From Chloroflexota bacterium (GTDB lineage Bacteria > Chloroflexota > Limnocylindria > QHBO01): a DNA stretch of 64,000 nucleotides. The position numbers and the translations under genes were made by a program. The notes beneath the pieces were generated by a model, which saw nothing but the letters and a program-made list of their open reading frames with translations, searched no databases and had not been told where the DNA came from. Where the stretch lies: assembly GCA_013816405.1 (NCBI GenBank), contig JACDEL010000002.1, positions 985 to 64,984 on the forward strand, given 5' to 3'. Positions 28,457 through 37,880 of the stretch are shown one piece after another (position 1 is the stretch's first letter; every line of letters begins with the position of its first letter).

Positions 28457-29440
28457 TCAATTGCCCGATGGACTGGCCGATGCCAATGCGGCGTCGGCGA
28501 CGATGCGCGTCCCCGACGTGCCCGCGAATGCCTGCTCCAGGTTGGCCGGCGAGGTGATCAGCACCTCGGACCCGCCTCGCTCCAGGAATGTGATCGCAGC
28601 TTCGACCTTGGGGCCCATGCTCCCCTTCGGGAACTCGCCCTCGGCCAGGTAGCTGCGCGCCTCGGTGACGGAGAGCCGGTCCAGGAAGCGCTGGTCCGGC
28701 TGCCGGAAATGAATGGCGACCCGCTCGACCCCCGTCGACAGGACGAGGAGCGGGATCCCGAGGCTGCTCGCCAGCATTGCCGATGCCAGGTCCTTGTCGA
28801 TCACCGCCTCCACGCCCCGATAGCCCCCGGGCTCAACCTCGACGACCGGGATCCCGCCCCCGCCGGCGGCGATCACCACGAACCCGGACGAGACCAGGGT
28901 CCTGATCTGCTGCGCCTCCACGATCCGCAGCGGGTGGGGGGAGGGCACGATGCGCCGGTAGCCGCGGCCGGAGTCCTCGACCATCGCCCAGCCCTCGTGG
29001 CGGCGCTTGGCATCCGCCTCCTCGGCGTTGTAGGAAGGGCCAATCGGCTTGGTCGGCTCGCCGAAGGCGGGGTCCCTGGGGTCGACCACCACGTGCGTCA
29101 GGATGCAGGCCACCGTATCCGTCTGGCCAAGCCGGCCGAGCTCATTGAGGAGCGCATTGCCCAGGATGTGACCGATCCCGCCCTGTGAGTCGGCGACGCT
29201 CATGTCGAGCGAGAGGCGCGGGATCCCGGACGACTCCCCGATCAGCTCGGAGCGGAGCAGGATGAAGCCGACCTGCGGGCCATTGCCGTGGGTGACGACG
29301 ACCCGCCAACCATCGGCGACCAGGGCGGCGATGTGGCCGGCCGTATCGGTTGCATTTGCAAACTGCTCGGCGATCGACCCCTTCTGCCCGTCCAGGATCA
29401 GGGCGTTGCCGCCGATGGCGATGACCGCGCTGCGCTCCAT
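28457..29440 (-). CDS. Carbamate kinase
   Basis: VIAIGGNALI, VVTHGNGPQVGFILLR, DPRDPAFGEPTKPIGP, VIAAGGGGIPVV, AVIDKDLASAMLA. Confidence 0.93.
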   Translation of the reverse strand: MERSAVIAIGGNALILDGQKGSIAEQFANATDTAGHIAALVADGWRVVVTHGNGPQVGFILLRSELIGESSGIPRLSLDMSVADSQGGIGHILGNALLNELGRLGQTDTVACILTHVVVDPRDPAFGEPTKPIGPSYNAEEADAKRRHEGWAMVEDSGRGYRRIVPSPHPLRIVEAQQIRTLVSSGFVVIAAGGGGIPVVEVEPGGYRGVEAVIDKDLASAMLASSLGIPLLVLSTGVERVAIHFRQPDQRFLDRLSVTEARSYLAEGEFPKGSMGPKVEAAITFLERGGSEVLITSPANLEQAFAGTSGTRIVADAALASASPSGN

Positions 29441-30864
29441 CAGGTCGCTCCTGGCACGTGCAGCTGCGCGGCGAGGGCCCGCAGCGCGTCGGCGAAGCAG
29501 CTCAGCGGGGCACGGGCAATCCCGGCGCCGATCTGGCCCACCCCGGGCAGCTTGTGGGCGATCCCGGTGTTGATCACCGGCTGGACGCCGCTCTCGACCA
29601 CGCGACGCGCATCGATTCCGGTCGGCGAGCCCGCGAAACCGAGGGGTGGCAGAGCGAAGGCAGGGTTCCGCTCGAGCGTGATGCGATACATCTCACGCGT
29701 GTAGTTGAGGGCATCGGCAGCCGTGCCCCCCACGAAGCGGACGATCGCGGGGGCGGCCGCCATGGCGAAACCGCCGATTCCACAGGTCTCAGTGATGGCG
29801 CTGTCGCCGAGGTCGGGGTTCGCGTCCTCCGGCCCATAGCCGGGGAAGTAGAGGCCGTCAGGGACCCCGACCGGTGCGGTGTACCAGGCGTTGCCGGTCC
29901 CCGACAGACGGACCCCGAAGTCCACGCCGTTGCGGCTCATGGCGGTCACGACGGTCGAGCCGGGGACCCCGTGCGCGGCATCCAGCGAGGCCTTGCAGGC
30001 GGCCATCGACAGGTTGAGGAAGAAATGGTCGTTGCCGCGCAGGAAGTCGAGGGCGGCCACGGCGTCAACTTCGCGGGCGGTACGCACCAGCGTGGGTGCG
30101 AGGCTGCGGACCAGGAGCGAGGTGGCGGCCACGTTGCGGTTGTGGCCCTCGTCGCCCATCTGCAGCGCCTGGCCAGTGATGCTCTTTAGGTCGATCGGGC
30201 CCGTCGCTTCCAGCGCTCGGCTGAGGGTCGGCCCGAAGGCGTCACGGAACCAGCGCAGCCGCTCGAGCACCGAATCATCGTAGGCACCGAAGCGCAGGAC
30301 CTTGCCGAGCCCCTCGTTCAGCGTGGCGAAGGACCGGTTGCCGGCCGTCGTGTTCTCGACCACCACCACCGGCATCGAGGGTGACACGACCCCGGCCATG
30401 GGACCGACGGCCCCGTGGTGATGGCATGCGTCGAAGGCGATCTCGTTGCCCACAGCCAGGCGCTCGGCCTCCTCGGGGGTCGAGGCCCAGCCTTCGAACA
30501 GCAAGGCGCCGATGATCGCGCCGCGCATCGGCCCGCACATCCGTTCCCAACTGATCGGCGGCCCGGAGTGCAGGAGCATCCGGCCCTGCAGACCCGGGAT
30601 GGCATCTCCTGCGGGCTGCACGTCGATCAGGAATGGGCTGGCGCCGAGGAGCCGATCGAGCGCTGTCCGATTAGCCGTGGCCACCGCGGCGCCGATCGCG
30701 TCGTCCGGATCGTCCTCGAGGCGGGCCACCAGCATGCCCAGCTCCGCGTCGGCTCCGGCCGGCGGACGCCAGTCGAGGTTCAGGACGGCCGCGCCTGCCG
30801 CGGAGATCGGCTCGGCGAAGCCGGCAAGCCCGATGTTCAATGCCCGGACGCCATTGGCCAGCAT
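29440..30864 (-). CDS. DUF1116/YlbE-type protein (AllG-like oxamate transcarbamylase component)
   Basis: MLANGVRALNIGLAGFAEPISAAGAAVLNLDWRPPA...MGDEGHNRNVAATSLLVRSLAP...ETCGIGGFAMAAAPAIVRFVGG; ATG overlaps upstream stop as TGATG. Confidence 0.85.
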   Translation of the reverse strand: MLANGVRALNIGLAGFAEPISAAGAAVLNLDWRPPAGADAELGMLVARLEDDPDDAIGAAVATANRTALDRLLGASPFLIDVQPAGDAIPGLQGRMLLHSGPPISWERMCGPMRGAIIGALLFEGWASTPEEAERLAVGNEIAFDACHHHGAVGPMAGVVSPSMPVVVVENTTAGNRSFATLNEGLGKVLRFGAYDDSVLERLRWFRDAFGPTLSRALEATGPIDLKSITGQALQMGDEGHNRNVAATSLLVRSLAPTLVRTAREVDAVAALDFLRGNDHFFLNLSMAACKASLDAAHGVPGSTVVTAMSRNGVDFGVRLSGTGNAWYTAPVGVPDGLYFPGYGPEDANPDLGDSAITETCGIGGFAMAAAPAIVRFVGGTAADALNYTREMYRITLERNPAFALPPLGFAGSPTGIDARRVVESGVQPVINTGIAHKLPGVGQIGAGIARAPLSCFADALRALAAQLHVPGAT

Positions 30865-32381
30865 CAGGCGGGCACCCCGCGCATTGCGGTGTGCTGCACG
30901 ACGAGGCCGGCCAGGCGCGCGGCCCGCGCGTTGCTGGCGACGAGACGCACCCCGGCGTCGGCCAGGATGGCGCGCTGCCCGACGAAGCCCTGGAGATCGT
31001 GTACCGTGCCGCACAGCGAGGCCACAACCGCCAGGCCGCGGCCGTCACGTCTTGCCGCCTCGCGGGCGGCCTCGATGGCAGGGATCAACGCGCCGGCAGG
31101 ATCCGGGTGCGACGCGTATCCGAGGACGATGTCGAGCAGGATCACCGCCACCCGGGAATCGCCGCCCGCCTCCTCGATCTTCTCGCTGCGCAGCCGCGGA
31201 TCGATCATCGGATGGGGCCGACCAACGGTGTACTCGTCGTCGCCGAGGTCGATGATCTGCTGCGCCCCGGCGACCTCGGCGCCGAGAAGCCCTTTCAGCA
31301 CAACCTTGGCCTCGCTCGCCAGCGAGCCGCCGGAGTAGAGGCCCGCGATCCGGTCCTGGCCGGGCACGAGACCGGCGGCCAGCTCGGCTGGGTTGCCGTG
31401 GCCATCCTCGAGCGGCGGCAGCGGACTGCCCAGGATCAGCCCCGCGGCCACCTGGGCCGCCTCCTCGAAGGTCGTGCCCGCGTGCGCGCCGGATGCGCGG
31501 ATCGCCTCCGCATCCCCGCCCAGGAAGTTGACGACGACCGGCTTGGTGGCAGTCGAGGCCGCGGCGAGTACCTTCGCGGCGACCGAGGGCGCCGGCGGCT
31601 TGGAGACCAGCACCACCACCTCTGTTCCCTGATCAGCCACCAGGCGCTCGAGGGCTGCCAGCATCATCAGGCCTCCGACCTCCTCGTGCAGGTCGCGACC
31701 ACCGACCCCGATGGCCTGCGATACGCCCGCCCCGAATGCATCGAGCAGACAGGTGACCTGCTGCAGGCCGGTGCCACTCGCGCCGACGAGCCCGACCCCG
31801 CCGCGCCGGACCTCGTTGGCAAAGCCCAGGGGCACGCCGTCCAGGATGGCAGTCCCGCAATCAGGCCCCATCACCAGCAACCCCTTGAGAACGCCCAGCT
31901 GCTTGAGCTCGATCTCATCCTCGATCGAGACGTTGTCGCTGAACAGGAAGACATGCAGTCCCCGTTTCAGGGCCTTCATCGCCTCGGCAGTCGCGTATGT
32001 GCCGGGAGTTGAGATGAGGGCGACGTTCGCACCCGGAAGATCGGCGAGGGCTTCGGAGATCGTTGTGGGCACGAAACGCTGCCCTTCCCCCGCTGCCTCC
32101 GCAGCCGCGCCGCGCATCAGGGTCGCAGCGCGCTCGAACGCAGCGTCAGCAGCGGTGTCGTCGTCGGCCGCCAGGGCCACCGCCATGTCGTTCGGGCCCG
32201 CCGTAGGATCGAGGCCCTCGCTCAGGCCGGCCTCGGCGACGATCGCCAGGTTGGCGGGAGTGCACATCACCAGGCCGGCACGGATGACGCCGGGGAACCG
32301 CTCGACCTCGGCGGCGATGCGCATCAGCTCCACCGAGTCTCGATAGGCGTTGCGGAAGACCCGCTGCCGGACGACGCTCAC
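30864..32381 (-). CDS. FdrA-type acyl-CoA-synthetase-like protein (AllF-like oxamate transcarbamylase component)
   Basis: RNAYRDSVELMRIAAEVERFPGVIRAGLVMCTPANLAIVAEAG; GVGLVGASGTGLQQVTCLLDAFGAGVSQAIGVGGRDLHEEVGG. Confidence 0.88.
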   Translation of the reverse strand: MSVVRQRVFRNAYRDSVELMRIAAEVERFPGVIRAGLVMCTPANLAIVAEAGLSEGLDPTAGPNDMAVALAADDDTAADAAFERAATLMRGAAAEAAGEGQRFVPTTISEALADLPGANVALISTPGTYATAEAMKALKRGLHVFLFSDNVSIEDEIELKQLGVLKGLLVMGPDCGTAILDGVPLGFANEVRRGGVGLVGASGTGLQQVTCLLDAFGAGVSQAIGVGGRDLHEEVGGLMMLAALERLVADQGTEVVVLVSKPPAPSVAAKVLAAASTATKPVVVNFLGGDAEAIRASGAHAGTTFEEAAQVAAGLILGSPLPPLEDGHGNPAELAAGLVPGQDRIAGLYSGGSLASEAKVVLKGLLGAEVAGAQQIIDLGDDEYTVGRPHPMIDPRLRSEKIEEAGGDSRVAVILLDIVLGYASHPDPAGALIPAIEAAREAARRDGRGLAVVASLCGTVHDLQGFVGQRAILADAGVRLVASNARAARLAGLVVQHTAMRGVPA

Positions 32382-33358
32382 GTGGCCACGTTGCCTTCAT
32401 CGCCGCACGCCCGGAGCCGGCCGGCCACGCCCGGAGCGGATGACTGGATGCCGACCAAAAGGCCCACCAGCAGGTCCGCTCCTGACGTGGCACCCCACGC
32501 CATCGCCGCCGTCACCGCACGGCCCAATTCCGCCTCGGGCCCGGTGAGGACTGCCACCGCCGCGGCATGAACATGCTCGGAGAATTCGAGTCGACCAGCG
32601 TGGAGGAGGTAGCTCTCTGCGACCGAGGTCGTCGATCCCCTGGCGTTCCGCGCCACTCCGGCTGCGAAGACTGGAGCCAGTGGATGGTCGGTGACGGCCA
32701 GGCCCGCCGCGAGGCCCACCAGCAGGTCGTCACCCGACGGCGTGGCACCGGGGCCGAGCCCGATCAGCGGGAGGGCGGCGGAGATGGCGCGCTCGTCTTG
32801 TCCCTCGGCCAGGGCTTCCACGACCTTGGCGAGCGATCTGGCCGAAGCTCGTCCCAGCGATCCGACGCTCGTACGACCATCCATGAGCCCCACCAGCAAA
32901 GGTCCCAGTCCGACTGGGGGCGCCTGTTCGGCAGCGAGTTTCAGGGCCTGCTCGGCGCGCTCGCTCCGCCCGGCCATGGTCAGCCCACGGACCACTGGCA
33001 TCGCGGGTGACCAGCTGGCGGCTGCGGCCAGGAAGACGACCATCGAGGCCCCGGGCACGCGGAGCGCGGTGCCGTCGCACTGGGCTCGCATCCCGAGGAC
33101 CAGGCCGATCTGGTCGAAGGCGATCGGCGGATCCACCAGGATCCCGTTCGGGACGCCTCCCATCCCCTCATGCGCCACGGTCAGCAGGCCTTCGCCCCAC
33201 CGGATGTTGACGACCGATCGATAGACACCCTCGATGGTCCCCTCGCCACCCGGCATTCGCAGGCGGCTTCCAATGGACTGACTGATCCGGGTTGCGGCGA
33301 ATCGTCGCAGCGGGAACGCCCCTGCTGCGGCCGTGGTCATCGGCTCGGGAGCCTTCAT
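32378..33358 (-). CDS. DUF2877 protein (AllH/YlbF-like oxamate transcarbamylase component)
   Basis: LPLIGLGPGATPSGDDLLVGLAAGLAV signature; 4-nt overlap with the FdrA-like ORF. Confidence 0.83.
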   Translation of the reverse strand: MKAPEPMTTAAAGAFPLRRFAATRISQSIGSRLRMPGGEGTIEGVYRSVVNIRWGEGLLTVAHEGMGGVPNGILVDPPIAFDQIGLVLGMRAQCDGTALRVPGASMVVFLAAAASWSPAMPVVRGLTMAGRSERAEQALKLAAEQAPPVGLGPLLVGLMDGRTSVGSLGRASARSLAKVVEALAEGQDERAISAALPLIGLGPGATPSGDDLLVGLAAGLAVTDHPLAPVFAAGVARNARGSTTSVAESYLLHAGRLEFSEHVHAAAVAVLTGPEAELGRAVTAAMAWGATSGADLLVGLLVGIQSSAPGVAGRLRACGDEGNVAT

Positions 33359-33411
33359 CGGAGGGCCATGCTAGGGTCACCGCGCAGCCCAGTCATTGGC
33401 AATCTGTGTCA

Positions 33412-33434
33412 CTCACGGCCCCTTGGCCTGTGAG
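33412..33434. promoter_or_regulatory. Candidate operator between the ureide operon and PucR-like regulator
   Basis: Imperfect palindrome ctcacggcc-cctt-ggcctgtgag in the 89-bp divergent intergenic region. Confidence 0.35.
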
Positions 33435-33447
33435 AATATGACAGGCG

Positions 33448-35031
33448 ATGCGTGACTCCTCCATCACCCTTCGTCGGGCCCTCGACCTGCCCCCCCTGCA
33501 ACACGCCCGCGTCCTGGCGGGGAACGCCGGGATCGAGCACCGAGTGCGCCACGTCAACGTGATGGAAGTACCCGACATCCTGCCGTGGGTGCAACCCGAC
33601 GAGCTGCTGTTGACGACGGCATACCCCCTCCGCGACGACCACGCGGCCCTGGGAACGCTCGTCCCCGAGCTTGCCGCCAAGGGCCTCGCCGGCATCGCGA
33701 TCAAGCCCGATCGCTACCTCGGGAAGGTCCCGACGGCAATGCTCATCGCCGCCGACGCCTGCAGCTTTCCCCTGATCGAGCTGCCGCCCGAGAGCAGCTT
33801 CAACGAGATCATCAGCGCGGTGCTGAGCGTGATCCTCAACGAGCAGTCGCTGCGCCTGCAGCGCGCCGCCGAGATCCACGACCGATTCACACAGATCGTG
33901 CTGGGCGGTGGCGGGCTGCGCGAGATCGCCATGACCCTGGCCCAACTCGTCGAGCGGCAGGTGCTGATCGTGGATCAGCATGGCGAGGTACTCACCGGGT
34001 CGGGAGAGCTCGACATCGAACGGCTCACCGACGAAGTGATGATGGCGGCACACGGGGACGGCGCGGAAGCCGGGCGATGGGTGTCCGTCAAGATCGGCGG
34101 CAGGGAGGCCACCTTGCAACCGATCATGGTCGACGGCGAGCCCTACGGCGCGATCGCGGCTCTCGCGCCGGCCGAGACGATGAGCACCGATGATCTGGAG
34201 GCCCTCCAGTTCGCGGCCACCGTGGCGGCGCTGCGTCAGGTGCAGGCTCGCGCCCTGGTCGAGGGCGACCGGCGCTTTCAGGCCGTGTGCCTGGAGGAGC
34301 TGGTGAGCGGTCATCTCACCGACCGGAGCGTCCTCTCCGAGCGCGCCGAGGCCTTCGGCTGGGACCTGTCGCTCCCCCGCGCCGTCCTTCTGGCGCAGGC
34401 CGGATCGTCGAGCGGTGGGGATGCCGACACCGTGCGGTCATTGGCCGACGCAGCACGGGTGGCCCTTGGCGGTGCCGCGATCGTCTGGGAGCGGAGCACC
34501 CAGGCCGCCGCCCTTGTGGCCCCGAGAGGGGCCGATCCGGCGGCGCTGCTGGACGCCGCCGACAGCCTTCGGCGAGAGGCAGCCCGCCGCCTGCCGACGA
34601 TGCCGGTCAGCATCGGCATCGGTCGGGTTCGGGGTGACCCGCTCGAGCTGCGAGAGAGTCACGCCGAGGCGCGTCGCGCGCTCGAGGTCGGTCGTTGGCG
34701 CAGCCCCGGCGAGGTCGTGACCTTCGAGAGGATGGGGCTGGACCGGCTGTTGGCTAGCGTCTCCGCCCCCGAGCTCTCCGCCTTCCGCCACACGATGATC
34801 GAGCCGCTCGCCGCCTACGATCGGGCCCATCGGTCGAACCTGCTCGACACCCTCGAGGCGTACGTCGCGACCCGCAATGCAGCCGAGGCGGCACGCCGCC
34901 TGTACGTCCACTACAACACGGTGCGCAGCCGGCTGGCGCGCATCGAGGAGCTCATCGGACCGTTCCTGGCCGACACCGAGCGCCTGACCGGCCTCGCGGT
35001 CGCGCTGCATATCCATCGCCGCGGGCACTGA
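33448..35031 (+). CDS. PucR-family transcriptional regulator
   Basis: N-terminal purine catabolism regulatory domain (RRALDLPPLQHARVLAGNAGIEHRVRHVNVMEVPDI) and C-terminal PucR HTH (YVATRNAAEAARRLYVHYNTVRSRLARIEELIG). Confidence 0.92.
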   Translation: MRDSSITLRRALDLPPLQHARVLAGNAGIEHRVRHVNVMEVPDILPWVQPDELLLTTAYPLRDDHAALGTLVPELAAKGLAGIAIKPDRYLGKVPTAMLIAADACSFPLIELPPESSFNEIISAVLSVILNEQSLRLQRAAEIHDRFTQIVLGGGGLREIAMTLAQLVERQVLIVDQHGEVLTGSGELDIERLTDEVMMAAHGDGAEAGRWVSVKIGGREATLQPIMVDGEPYGAIAALAPAETMSTDDLEALQFAATVAALRQVQARALVEGDRRFQAVCLEELVSGHLTDRSVLSERAEAFGWDLSLPRAVLLAQAGSSSGGDADTVRSLADAARVALGGAAIVWERSTQAAALVAPRGADPAALLDAADSLRREAARRLPTMPVSIGIGRVRGDPLELRESHAEARRALEVGRWRSPGEVVTFERMGLDRLLASVSAPELSAFRHTMIEPLAAYDRAHRSNLLDTLEAYVATRNAAEAARRLYVHYNTVRSRLARIEELIGPFLADTERLTGLAVALHIHRRGH

Positions 35032-35061
35032 GAGTAGCGCCGTGGCTATACTGCCTGAAAC

Positions 35062-35095
35062 CCTTTAAGGACGGTCCTGAGAGGCCGCCAAGGAG
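35062..35095 (+). promoter_or_regulatory. PyrR-binding RNA element overlapping the pyrB ribosome binding site
   Basis: cctttaaggacggtcctgagaggccgccaaggag: GGTC-CTGAGA-GGCC hairpin matching the UCC..GAGAGG PyrR anti-antiterminator loop, with ccttt/aagg lower pairing and RBS aaggag inside. Confidence 0.75.
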
Positions 35096-35102
35096 CGATC
35101 GG

Positions 35103-36107
35103 ATGCTTGACGTCGCGAACGGTGACACCACTCGCCATCGGCCCATTGCCGGTGGCGTTGTCGTGTCCCGGCCCGATCCCGACGTACCCCCTGCGACCGC
35201 CTGGCCGCATCGGCACCTGCTCGACGTCGATCAGCTCACCCGCGGTGAGATGGAGGCCTGCCTCGACCTTGCCGTCGAGATGCGCGAGCGGCGCCTGCGG
35301 CGCGAGACCCTCGACCTGCTGCGCGGCGAGGTGGTCGGGCTGGCCTTCTGCGAGCCATCGACCCGGACGCGCGTCAGCTTCGAGCTGGCCGCTGAGGCGC
35401 TCGGGGCGCAGGTGGTCGAGCTCCCCATCGACGTCAGCAGCGTCACGAAGGGCGAGTCGTTGGTCGACACGCTGCGCACGCTCGAGCGTACCGGCGTGAC
35501 GACCGTAATTCTGCGGCATTCGATGAGCGGTGCTCCCTACCTTGCCGCGCGGAGTGTGCCGGTCCGGATCGTGAATGCCGGGGACGGGTCGCACGCTCAC
35601 CCGACGCAGGCTCTGTTGGATGCCCTGACCCTGTGTGATGCCCTCGGATCACTCGAAGGCAGGAAGATCGCGATCGTGGGCGATATCGGTCATTCGCGGG
35701 TTGCCCGCTCGAACATCCACGCGCTGACAGCGCTGGGGGCGTCGGTCTGCCTGGCGGGACCTCCGGCCTGGGTGCGGGGCTTCGAAGCCTGGCCGGGCGT
35801 CACGGTCGCCGACCGCCTCCAGGACGCGCTTGCCGGTGCCGATGCGGTCATGACGCTCCGCATCCAGCTCGAGCGCGAGGCTGGCGGCGGCGTTCCTTCA
35901 CTGCGCGAGTACACCGCCCGCTGGGGCCTGGATGCGGAGCGCCTTGCGGTCGCCCAGACTGGCGCTCCGGTGCTGCACCCCGGCCCGACCAACGAAGGAG
36001 TCGAGATCACAGCCGACCTGGCAGCCAGCGAGCGAAGCTTGATCGGTGCGCAGGTGGTGAACGGCGTGGCGATGCGAATGGCAGTGCTGGCGCTCCTCAC
36101 CCAATGA
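35103..36107 (+). CDS. pyrB: Aspartate carbamoyltransferase catalytic subunit
   Basis: CEPSTRTRVSFELAAEALG, GDGSHAHPTQALLDALTL, VLHPGPTNEGVEI. Confidence 0.92.
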   Translation: MLDVANGDTTRHRPIAGGVVVSRPDPDVPPATAWPHRHLLDVDQLTRGEMEACLDLAVEMRERRLRRETLDLLRGEVVGLAFCEPSTRTRVSFELAAEALGAQVVELPIDVSSVTKGESLVDTLRTLERTGVTTVILRHSMSGAPYLAARSVPVRIVNAGDGSHAHPTQALLDALTLCDALGSLEGRKIAIVGDIGHSRVARSNIHALTALGASVCLAGPPAWVRGFEAWPGVTVADRLQDALAGADAVMTLRIQLEREAGGGVPSLREYTARWGLDAERLAVAQTGAPVLHPGPTNEGVEITADLAASERSLIGAQVVNGVAMRMAVLALLTQ

Positions 36108-37492
36108 GCTCCTTCGGGTCGCTCGGCGACCCGGCGGCGACCTTCGTGCTGACGGGGGTGCGGGTCATCGACCCCTGGAACGATGAGGATGCCGTTCGGG
36201 ACATCGCTGTCGTCGAGGGCCAGCTGGTCGATCCAGCCAAGGCTCCATCCGATGCACCGCGCCTGGACGCCCGCGGCCTGGTCGTCGGGCCTGGCCTGTG
36301 CGACCTGCACGTGCACCTGCGCGAGCCGGGGATGGAACGAGCCGAGACGGTCGAGAGCGGCGCCCGCGCGGCGGCTCACGGCGGCTTCACCACTGTGTGC
36401 GCCATGCCGAATACCGACCCACCGCTCGACGAGCCGGCACGGGTGGCGATGGTTCTCGAACGCGCCCGGAACCGAGCGTGCCGGGTGCGGGTCATCGCCG
36501 CCGCAACGCGGGCCCGGGAGGGAGAGCGAATCACCGAGATCGGCGAGCTGGCCCGAATGGGGATCGCCGGCGTCAGCGACGATGGCTCGGTTGTGGCGTC
36601 GGCGCGGGTGGCGCGCGGGCTGCTGGCCTACCTGGCCCCGCTGGGGCTGCCTCTGATCGAGCACGCCGAAGATCCCGCACTCTCGGCGGGTTCAGTGATG
36701 CGCGCCGGTCCGACCGCCACGCGACTGGGGCTCGCCGGCTGGCCGGCCAGCGCGGAGCTTTCGATCGTGGACCGGGACATCGCCCTGGCCGAGGAGACCG
36801 GCGGCTGGGTCCACTTCACGCACCTCTCCACGGCGGGCGGGCTGGATGCCATCCGTCGCGCCAAGGAGCGGGGCATCCGGGTGACCTGCGACGTCACCCC
36901 GCATCACCTCGCCCTGACCGACGCGTGGGTGGCGGGCTGGCGTGGCTTTGCATGGGAAGAGCCGACCGGCGTCGCCGCGGATCCGTTCGGAGCTCCGTTG
37001 GATGCCACGCTCGCATACGACCCAGCCTGCCGGGTCAACCCGCCGCTCGCCCCACGCGCCGAGGCGCTCGCCCTCCTGGCCGGCGTCGCGGACGGCACGA
37101 TCGACTCCATCGCCACGGATCATGCGCCGCATCCGCTCGAGCGGAAGCGAGTCGAATTCGGCGCAGCGGCGCCGGGGATGATCGGGCTCGAGACCGCCCT
37201 GTCGCTGGGCCTGGCGGCGGTCGAGGTAGGCGGCCTGGAGCTGGTGCGCCTGCTCGGAGCGCTCAGCACCCGCCCGGCCGAACTCATCGGCGAGGTCCGG
37301 ACCCTCCAGCCAGGATCGCTCGCCGACCTGGTCGTCTTCGATCCCGTCGCCCGTTGGCGGGTCGAGGCATCCGGCCTGGCGTCGGCCTCGTCGAACACGC
37401 CGCTCCTCGGAGTGGAGCTGCCCGGCGTGGTCCGAATGACGGTGGCGGGCGGGCGAATCACGTACCGCGACGGACTCGCCGCCGTCGACTGA
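36104..37492 (+). CDS. pyrC: Dihydroorotase
   Basis: GLCDLHVHLREPGMERAETVESGARAAAHGGFTTVCAMPNTDPPLD; IATDHAPHPLERK; overlaps pyrB by 4 nt. Confidence 0.92.
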   Translation: MSSFGSLGDPAATFVLTGVRVIDPWNDEDAVRDIAVVEGQLVDPAKAPSDAPRLDARGLVVGPGLCDLHVHLREPGMERAETVESGARAAAHGGFTTVCAMPNTDPPLDEPARVAMVLERARNRACRVRVIAAATRAREGERITEIGELARMGIAGVSDDGSVVASARVARGLLAYLAPLGLPLIEHAEDPALSAGSVMRAGPTATRLGLAGWPASAELSIVDRDIALAEETGGWVHFTHLSTAGGLDAIRRAKERGIRVTCDVTPHHLALTDAWVAGWRGFAWEEPTGVAADPFGAPLDATLAYDPACRVNPPLAPRAEALALLAGVADGTIDSIATDHAPHPLERKRVEFGAAAPGMIGLETALSLGLAAVEVGGLELVRLLGALSTRPAELIGEVRTLQPGSLADLVVFDPVARWRVEASGLASASSNTPLLGVELPGVVRMTVAGGRITYRDGLAAVD

Positions 37493-37541
37493 GCGCCGGA
37501 TGTGGGACCATGCGGACCGCCCACCCCGCAGCGAGCGATGG

Positions 37542-37880
37542 ATGTCGATCCGCACCAACGAGGAACTCGATCCGAATGAGGGACCAGGCTTCGGGTGCTT
37601 CGTCTGGCAGGCGCTCCTGTTCGCCGGCCTCCTCTTCCTCATCCCCATCGGCCTGTTCACCTTCAACTGGCCGGTCTGGCTGCTGGTCGTGCTCCTCTTC
37701 ATCGACATGGTCCTGCTCTTCCTTGTCAGCATGACCAGCGTCTTCCTGCTGCGCGTCTTCTTCGCCGACCGCCGTCGGGGTCGCGGACGGACCATCGGTC
37801 CCGCCGCTCCGACCCGGGTCATCACCGTGCAGCCGCCTGAGCAAGGTGAGCCGCCGACGAACGAGGGGGAGGCCGAGTAG
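37542..37880 (+). CDS. Small membrane protein, two TM helices
   Basis: CFVWQALLFAGLLFLIPIGLFTFNWPVWLLVVLLFIDMVLLFLVSMTSVFLL; start could be 37500. Confidence 0.5.
   Translation: MSIRTNEELDPNEGPGFGCFVWQALLFAGLLFLIPIGLFTFNWPVWLLVVLLFIDMVLLFLVSMTSVFLLRVFFADRRRGRGRTIGPAAPTRVITVQPPEQGEPPTNEGEAE

Noticed and set aside
36298-37734. 478-aa + ORF in an alternative frame over pyrC
   Set aside because: Arg/Gly/Pro-biased translation; pyrC frame has diagnostic motifs.
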